Shown here piece by piece: positions 58,694-64,000 of a stretch of DNA of 64,000 bases. This stretch comes from Xanthomonas sp. AM6. GTDB lineage: Bacteria > Pseudomonadota > Gammaproteobacteria > Xanthomonadales > Xanthomonadaceae. The translations under genes were made by a program, and so were the position numbers. Position 1 is the first letter of the stretch. Each line of letters starts with the position of its first letter. The DNA lies in assembly GCF_025665335.1 (NCBI RefSeq), contig NZ_CP106869.1:1576501-1640500 (forward strand). Direction: 5' to 3'. A model generated the notes under the pieces. That model was given only the letters and a program-made list of their open reading frames with translations. It was not told the origin of the DNA and made no database searches.

Positions 58694-60634
58694 ATGAACA
58701 ACGCTGCTGCACCGCGTCAGCTCACTTTCCGCGCGGTCGTGCTGGCGATCGTGCTGGCGGTCGTGCTGTCCGCCGCCAACGCCTATCTCGGCCTGTTCGC
58801 CGGCCTGACCATCGCCACCGCGATCCCTGCCGCGGTGGTGTCGATGGGCGTGCTGCGCCTGCTCGGCGGCGGCACCATCCTGGAGAACAACATCGTGCAG
58901 ACCGGCGCCTCGGCCGGTTCGTCGATCGCCGCGGGGGTGATCTTCACCATCCCGGCGCTGGTGATCATGGGCTACTGGCCGGACTTCAAGTACTGGTGGG
59001 TGCTCGGCATCGCCGGCATGGGCGGCCTGCTCGGGGTGCTGTTCTCGGTGCCGCTGCGGCGCTCGATGATCGTCGAGGACCCGCTGCCGTTCCCCGAGGG
59101 CAAGGCCGCGGCCGAAGTGCTCAAGGCCGGCGAGAACCCCGGGCCGGGGCTGAAGATCCTGGCGCTGTCGGCGCTGATCGGCGGGGTGGTCAAGCTGGGC
59201 GCGGCCAGCGGCCTGAAGGTGATCCCCGATACCTGGGCGCAGGCCACCTACCTGGGCAGCAGCAGGCTGGTCGGCTACGTCGGCACCAACCTGTCGCCGG
59301 CGCTGCTCGGGGTCGGCTACATCGTCGGGCTCAACGTCGGCATCGTGGTGCTGTCCGGCTCGATCCTGTCCTGGCACATCGCCATTCCGCTGTACCAGCA
59401 GTTCTTCATGGGGTCCGATCCGGCGCTGGCGCAGAGCCTGGCCACCGCGCCGGCGGCCGACGCGGCGTTCGCGATCTGGGCGGCCAAGGTGCGATACCTG
59501 GGCGTGGGCGCGATGCTGATCGGCGGCGTGTGGACGCTGTTCTCGCTGCGCAAGTCGCTGCTGTCCGGGGTCAAGAGCGGCTTCGCCGCCGCGGGCAAGA
59601 GCGCCGCCGGCACGGTCGTCGCCGACACCGACCGCGACCTGCCGATGAAGTGGATGCTGGTGGCGTTGCTGCTGTGCACGCTGCCGCTGCTGGGCCTTTA
59701 CCAGGCGATCGTCGGCCAGTGGCACGTCAGTATTCCGATGACCCTCATCATGATCGTCGCCGGCTTCCTGTTCGTTTCGGTGTCCGGTTACCTGGCCGGG
59801 CTGATCGGTTCGTCGAACAACCCGGTGTCGGGCATCACCATCTCCACCATCCTGTTCGCCTCGGCGGTGCTGGTGCTGCTGCTCGGGCGCGATTCGCCGA
59901 TCGGCGCGGTCGCCGCGATCATGATCGGCGCAGTGGTGTGCTGCGCTGCAGCGGTGGGCGGCGACAACCTGCAAGATCTGAAAACGGGTTATCTGGTCGG
60001 GGCCACGCCGTGGAAGCAGCAATTGATGCTGGCCATCGGTGCGTTCTCCTGCGCGCTGATCATGGCGCCGGTGCTGAACCTGCTGGCCGAGGCGTATGGC
60101 ATCGGCAGCAAGACCTTGCCGGCGCCGCAGGCGATGCTGATGGCTTCTGTCGCCAAGGGCTTGTTCGGTGGCGATCTGCCCTGGACGATGATCGCCATCG
60201 GTACTGGCGTCGGCGCAGTGATCATCGCCTTTGACGAGTGGCTGAAAAAGTCCGGCAAGCGCTTCCGCGTGCCGGTGCTGGCCGCGGCGATCGGCATCTA
60301 CCTGCCGCTGGAACTGATGGTGCCGATCTTCTTCGGCGGCCTGATCAGCTATCTGGTCGAGCGCTTCCACAAGATCCGCGCCGACGACGAGGACGGCCGC
60401 GACCGCGTGCACCGCCCCGGCGTGTTGTTTGCCGCCGGCCTGATCACTGGCGAGGCATTGATGGGTATCGGCATCGCGCTTCCGATCGTTATTACCAACA
60501 ACAAGGACGTGCTTGCACTCCCTGAGGCCTACCATCTGAACCAGTGGTATGGCCTGGTATTGCTCGCCTTCGTCGGCTGGCTGCTGTACCGCACCGGCAA
60601 GAAGGGCGAACCGACGGCGCCGCCGTCCGCGTAA
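58694..60634 (+). CDS. OPT family oligopeptide transporter
   Basis: The 646-residue protein is a polytopic OPT family (PF03169) transporter with NAYLGLFAGLTIATAIPAAV at the start, NNIVQTGASAGSSIAAGV, and SSNNPVSGITISTI in the second half. OPT proteins import tetra- and longer peptides or metal-peptide complexes. Its strand and position suggest a partnership with the S9 peptidases. It ends before a clear terminator at 60661. Confidence 0.93.
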   Translation: MNNAAAPRQLTFRAVVLAIVLAVVLSAANAYLGLFAGLTIATAIPAAVVSMGVLRLLGGGTILENNIVQTGASAGSSIAAGVIFTIPALVIMGYWPDFKYWWVLGIAGMGGLLGVLFSVPLRRSMIVEDPLPFPEGKAAAEVLKAGENPGPGLKILALSALIGGVVKLGAASGLKVIPDTWAQATYLGSSRLVGYVGTNLSPALLGVGYIVGLNVGIVVLSGSILSWHIAIPLYQQFFMGSDPALAQSLATAPAADAAFAIWAAKVRYLGVGAMLIGGVWTLFSLRKSLLSGVKSGFAAAGKSAAGTVVADTDRDLPMKWMLVALLLCTLPLLGLYQAIVGQWHVSIPMTLIMIVAGFLFVSVSGYLAGLIGSSNNPVSGITISTILFASAVLVLLLGRDSPIGAVAAIMIGAVVCCAAAVGGDNLQDLKTGYLVGATPWKQQLMLAIGAFSCALIMAPVLNLLAEAYGIGSKTLPAPQAMLMASVAKGLFGGDLPWTMIAIGTGVGAVIIAFDEWLKKSGKRFRVPVLAAAIGIYLPLELMVPIFFGGLISYLVERFHKIRADDEDGRDRVHRPGVLFAAGLITGEALMGIGIALPIVITNNKDVLALPEAYHLNQWYGLVLLAFVGWLLYRTGKKGEPTAPPSA

Positions 60635-60660
60635 ATTGGCCTCCACTCAAACAACGCACG

Positions 60661-60690
60661 AAGCCCGGCCCATCGCCGGGCTTTGTGTTT
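60661..60690 (+). terminator. Terminator after the OPT gene
   Basis: AAGCCCGGC (60661-60669) and GCCGGGCTT (60675-60683) form a perfect nine-base stem with a five-base loop, followed by a T-rich stretch. Confidence 0.8.
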
Positions 60691-60878
60691 GTGTTGCGCA
60701 GCGCACTGGCGCTGCGCGTGGCAGTGCGTGCGCAAAAGCCTGTCCGTCGCGCCCCCGCGTGTCGCGATCGATCGCACCACGCGTAGAAGTTGCGGCACTG
60801 CAGCGACACTGCTCCGTTGCATCCGATCCTGCATCGCTGCAGCCTTGCAACCGAACCTGCCGCCGTTGACGCTGTTGC

Positions 60879-60934
60879 GGTCCCCGGTCCCCGGTCCCCG
60901 GTCCCCGGTCCCCGGTCCCCGGTCCCCGGTCCCG
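60879..60934. repeat. Tandem GGTCCCC heptamer array
   Basis: Seven GGTCCCC units and one GGTCCCG run without spacers in the gap 60635-61022 before the second S9 peptidase. The perfect copies suggest recent expansion or slippage. Apart from the terminator at 60661, nothing else is seen in this gap. Confidence 0.9.
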
Positions 60935-61022
60935 GCTGTCCCGTCTCCATGACTTCATGCCTTTGCACCCCACCCACCTACACGCCTACCATCGGCGTTT
61001 TACCGCGTTCCGGAGACACCCG

Positions 61023-63104
61023 ATGACCTTGCGCTACGCCTTGCTGCCCCTGTGCCTGCTGACCGCGCTGCCTGCGCTGGCGGCGACCCGCGGTTTCGAT
61101 GTCCGCGACATGGTGGCGCTGGACCGGGTGTCCTCGCCGTTGCTGACGCCCGACGGCGGCACCGTGATCTTCGCCAAGCGGCAAGTGGACAAGGCCAGCG
61201 ACAAGGCCAGCACCGGGCTGTGGGTGCGCAACCTGCGCACCCGCGATGCGGCGCCGCCGAAGCGGCTGACCCCGGACGGCTGGAACGTCAATTCGCCGGA
61301 GCTGTCGGCCGACGGCAGGACCGTGTACTTCCTCAGCGCCAAGTCCGGCCGCCAGCAGCTGTACGCGCTGCCGCTGGCCGGCGGCGCGCCGCGCCAGCTC
61401 ACCGATTTCGCGCTGGACGTGGACAGCTACCGCATCGCCCCGCAAGGCGACCGCGTCGCCTTCAGTGCCGGCGTGTTCCAGGACTGCGGCTCGGACCTGG
61501 GCTGCACGCAGAAGCGCCTGGACGCGACCAAGAACGCCAAGGCCAGCGGCGTGGTGTTCGACCAGTTGTTCGTGCGCCATTGGGACGCGTGGAACGACGG
61601 CCGCCGCAACAGCCTGTTCGTCGCGCCGCTGCCCGGCGACGCGAAGGCCAAGCCGGTGGTCGGCGCCTCGGCGATCAGCGTCACCCTGGCCGGCGACATT
61701 CCGTCCAAGCCGTTCGGCGGCAGCGAGGACTACACCTGGGCGCCGGACGGGCAGTCGCTGGTGGCCAGCGTGCGCGTGGCCGGGCGCGAGGAGCCATGGT
61801 CGACCAACTTCGACCTGTACCGGCTGGACGCGGCGGGCAAGGCGGCACCGGTCAACCTGACCGCGGCCAACCCGGCCTGGGACGCCGGCCCGGTGTTCTC
61901 GCCCGACGGCAAGACCCTGTACTACCGCGCGATGAAGCGCCCCGGTTTCGAGGCCGACCGCTTCGGCCTGATGGCGATGGACCTGGCCAGCGGCAAGACC
62001 CGCGAGATCGCGCCGAAGTGGGACCGCTCGGCCGACAGCATCCAGGTATCGGCCGACGGCAAGACCCTGTACGTGCCGGCGCAGGAAATGGGCCAGCATC
62101 CGCTGTTCGAGATCGATGTCGCCGACGGCGGCGTGTCGCAGATGGTCGGCGGCAACAGCGTGGCCGAGTTCGACATCAAGGGCGGCACCCTGGCGGTGAT
62201 GACCAATTCACTGCAGACCGGCAACCAGCTGTTCACCGCGCCGATCATGCAGGAGGCCGGCGCCACCGAGATGCGCGCGATCACCCCCAGCGCCGGCGAG
62301 ATGCTGCCCGACGTGAAGTTCGGCGAGGCCGAGCAGTTCTCGTTCAAGGGCTGGAACGACGAGACCGTGCACGGCTACGTGGTCAAGCCGTGGAACTACC
62401 AGGAAGGCAAGACCTATCCGGTGGCGTTCCTGATCCACGGCGGCCCGCAGGGCAGCTTCGGCAACGGCTGGAGCTATCGCTGGAATCCGCAGACCTACGC
62501 GGGGCAGGGCTATGCGGTGGTGATGATCGATTTCCACGGCTCCACCGGCTACGGCCAGGCGTTCACCGATGCGATCAGCCAGCACTGGGGCGACCGCCCG
62601 CTGGAAGACCTGCAGAAGGGCTGGGCCGCGGCGCAGAAGCAGTACAAGTTCCTCGACGGCGGCAAGGCCTGCGCGCTCGGCGCCAGCTACGGCGGCTTCA
62701 TGGTCAACTGGATCGCCGGCAACTGGAACGCGCCGTTCAAGTGCCTGGTCAACCACGACGGTGTGTTCGACCAGCGCATGATGGGCTACGCCACCGAGGA
62801 GCTGTGGTTCACCGAGTGGGAGCAGGGCGGCACGCCGTACCAGAAGGCCGCGAACTACGAGAAGTTCAACCCGGTCAACCACGTGGCCGACTGGAAGAAG
62901 CCGATGCTGATCATCCACGGCCAGCTCGACTTCCGCATCCCGGTGGAGCAGGGCCTGGCCGCATTCGGCGCCGCGCAGCGCCAGGGCATCGAATCGAAGT
63001 TCCTGTACTTCCCGGACGAGAACCACTGGGTGCTGAAGCCGGACAACAGCATCCTGTGGCACGACACGGTCAATGCCTGGTTGAAGCAGCATATCGGGCA
63101 GTGA
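61023..63104 (+). CDS. S9 family serine peptidase (dipeptidyl/acylaminoacyl-type), exported
   Basis: The 693-residue enzyme has a signal peptide (1-21, ending LAAT), a propeller-like N-terminal half with repeated DG/SPDG-like stretches (LTPDGGTVIF, ELSADGRTVYFL, FSPDGKTLYY) and a C-terminal catalytic half with Ser in GASYGGF, Asp in HGQLDFRIP and His in ENHWVLK. It is a second S9C-type peptidase of the same peptide-use block. Heptad repeats follow its stop. Confidence 0.92.
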   Translation: MTLRYALLPLCLLTALPALAATRGFDVRDMVALDRVSSPLLTPDGGTVIFAKRQVDKASDKASTGLWVRNLRTRDAAPPKRLTPDGWNVNSPELSADGRTVYFLSAKSGRQQLYALPLAGGAPRQLTDFALDVDSYRIAPQGDRVAFSAGVFQDCGSDLGCTQKRLDATKNAKASGVVFDQLFVRHWDAWNDGRRNSLFVAPLPGDAKAKPVVGASAISVTLAGDIPSKPFGGSEDYTWAPDGQSLVASVRVAGREEPWSTNFDLYRLDAAGKAAPVNLTAANPAWDAGPVFSPDGKTLYYRAMKRPGFEADRFGLMAMDLASGKTREIAPKWDRSADSIQVSADGKTLYVPAQEMGQHPLFEIDVADGGVSQMVGGNSVAEFDIKGGTLAVMTNSLQTGNQLFTAPIMQEAGATEMRAITPSAGEMLPDVKFGEAEQFSFKGWNDETVHGYVVKPWNYQEGKTYPVAFLIHGGPQGSFGNGWSYRWNPQTYAGQGYAVVMIDFHGSTGYGQAFTDAISQHWGDRPLEDLQKGWAAAQKQYKFLDGGKACALGASYGGFMVNWIAGNWNAPFKCLVNHDGVFDQRMMGYATEELWFTEWEQGGTPYQKAANYEKFNPVNHVADWKKPMLIIHGQLDFRIPVEQGLAAFGAAQRQGIESKFLYFPDENHWVLKPDNSILWHDTVNAWLKQHIGQ

Positions 63105-63111
63105 GGGAGCA

Positions 63112-63248
63112 GGGATTCGGGATCGGGGATCGGGGCTGCGCAAGCGGTGGCTGAGCCTGCGTCCCTCTGTTGCCTAACGGGCGCGGCGGGCGAGCCCGCG
63201 CGCGCTGCCCGCCGTTCCGAGTCCCCGTTCTCCATTCCCTAGTCCCGG
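63112..63248. repeat. Degenerate heptad pair after the second S9 peptidase
   Basis: GGGATTCGGGATCGGGG-type units (63112-63135) and a diverged complementary stretch (about 63218-63248, around CTCCATTCCCTAGTCCCGG) flank about 80 bases. They fit the same repeat family but with more substitutions. Confidence 0.7.
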
Positions 63249-63262
63249 CTGCCGAGATCCCG

Positions 63263-64000
63263 ATGCCCAACGATGCCCTGATCCACAACGACATCGTCAT
63301 CTTCGGCCTGATCGCCGCCACGCTGGGGGCGGTGTTCTGGACCGCGGCGCGGCCCAGCGGGTTCTGGAAGCGCTTCTACGCCGTGGTGCCGGCGCTGTTG
63401 CTGTGCTACCTGATTCCCGGCATCTACAACACCGTGGGGCTGATCGACGGGCAGCACAACCGCCTGTACGACCCGGTCGCGCGCGACGTGCTGCTGCCGG
63501 CGGCGCTGGTGCTGCTCACCCTCACCGTCGACCTGAAGGGCATCCTGCGGCTGGGACCCAAGCTGGTGGCGATGTACCTGGGCGCGTCCTTCAGCATCAT
63601 GCTCGGCGCGGTGGTCGCGTTCCAGCTGATGAAGTGGCTGCATCCGGCCACGGTGGCCGGCGACACCTGGGCCGGCATGGCCGCGCTGGCCGGCAGCTGG
63701 ATCGGCGGCGGCGCCAACATGCTGGCGATGCGCGAGGTGTTCGCGGTCGACGCCACCACCTTCGGCCAGTTCGCGGTGGTCGATGTCGGGGTCGGTTACG
63801 TGTGGATGGCGCTGCTGATCTTCCTCGCCCCGCGCGCGGCGGCGATCGATGCGCGCAGCGGCGCCGACACCCGCGGCATCGACGATCTGAAACGGCGCAT
63901 CGCGCAGTTCCAGGCGCAGCACGAGCGCGTGGCCAGCCTGACCGACCTGATGCTGATCGTCGGCGTCGCCTTCGGCGCGGTCGGCCTGGCGCATGCGATC
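63263..64000 (+). CDS. DUF819 family membrane protein, 5' part
   Basis: The first 246 residues of a polytopic DUF819 (YjcL-like) protein are visible, with LIHNDIVIFGLIAATLGAVF and GSWIGGGANMLAMREVF, a family signature. Function is unknown; the fold resembles a sodium-symporter type. The gene is cut by the end of the window. Confidence 0.88.
   Translation, partial: MPNDALIHNDIVIFGLIAATLGAVFWTAARPSGFWKRFYAVVPALLLCYLIPGIYNTVGLIDGQHNRLYDPVARDVLLPAALVLLTLTVDLKGILRLGPKLVAMYLGASFSIMLGAVVAFQLMKWLHPATVAGDTWAGMAALAGSWIGGGANMLAMREVFAVDATTFGQFAVVDVGVGYVWMALLIFLAPRAAAIDARSGADTRGIDDLKRRIAQFQAQHERVASLTDLMLIVGVAFGAVGLAHAI

Noticed and set aside
56399-60634. A 1411-codon plus-strand open frame joining the transporters
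   Set aside because: Only the part from 58694 is the OPT gene. The rest is antisense to the POT gene and His/Gln/Arg-rich.
60879-60934. Possible CRISPR array
   Set aside because: The heptamers have no spacers and no cas genes are near.

Overview
The window is a chromosomal stretch from a high-GC gammaproteobacterium, most likely Xanthomonas or a close relative in the Xanthomonadaceae. The evidence is the gene content (fused aspartokinase/diaminopimelate decarboxylase, the MurD2-MurL peptidoglycan pair, AmgK-MurU, a SUF operon led by an Rrf2 regulator), very high third-position GC, GTAG/GTGG-headed REP pairs, and an abundant intergenic heptad repeat (GGGATTC/GGGATTG). Genus is an inference. 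I saw no rRNA, tRNA, CRISPR array, phage or insertion sequence.

1-9.8 kb: purM and purN with two membrane-protein genes between them, divergent from DUF2066, an AI-2E-family permease and hda. Convergent to hda lie amgK-murU (cell-wall sugar recycling), then a small GlsB-type membrane protein, an M20 peptidase and a ComEA-like protein. 10-12 kb: a HutD-family protein and an OmpR-type regulator whose receiver has lost its phosphorylation residues.

12.2-20.2 kb: an iron and flavin block, all on the minus strand: TonB-dependent receptor, PiuC-type hydroxylase, PepSY membrane protein, DUF2271, DUF4198, ApbE and a membrane-anchored flavodoxin/FNR reductase. Two Fur-like sites share one motif. 20.5-26.8 kb: the SUF iron-sulfur operon (Rrf2 regulator, sufB, C, D, S, then an acetyltransferase and a Rieske protein). 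26.9-35 kb: small genes including a SET-domain methyltransferase, a DJ-1/PfpI protein, an M23 peptidase, a lysine-tailed HU protein, OsmC and PhzF.

35.2-43.6 kb: lysA (with an apparent C-terminal frameshift), murL and murD2, a dienelactone hydrolase, polyprenyl diphosphate synthase and ssb. MurD2 and MurL form the alternative route to D-Glu in peptidoglycan.

44.1-53.9 kb: the most interesting region. Two divergent operons and a LacI regulator appear to form one regulon for oxidising glycosides to 3-keto sugars. It has a GMC dehydrogenase with a Tat-exported small subunit and a cytochrome c, a DUF1080 keto-glycoside hydrolase, three TIM-barrel isomerases, a sugar-type MFS importer and a Gfo/Idh/MocA oxidoreductase. 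The same 14-bp palindrome, TGCAATCGATTGCA, lies in front of both operons.

54.4-64 kb: peptide use, with two S9 peptidases, a POT transporter and an OPT transporter, then the start of a DUF819 membrane protein.
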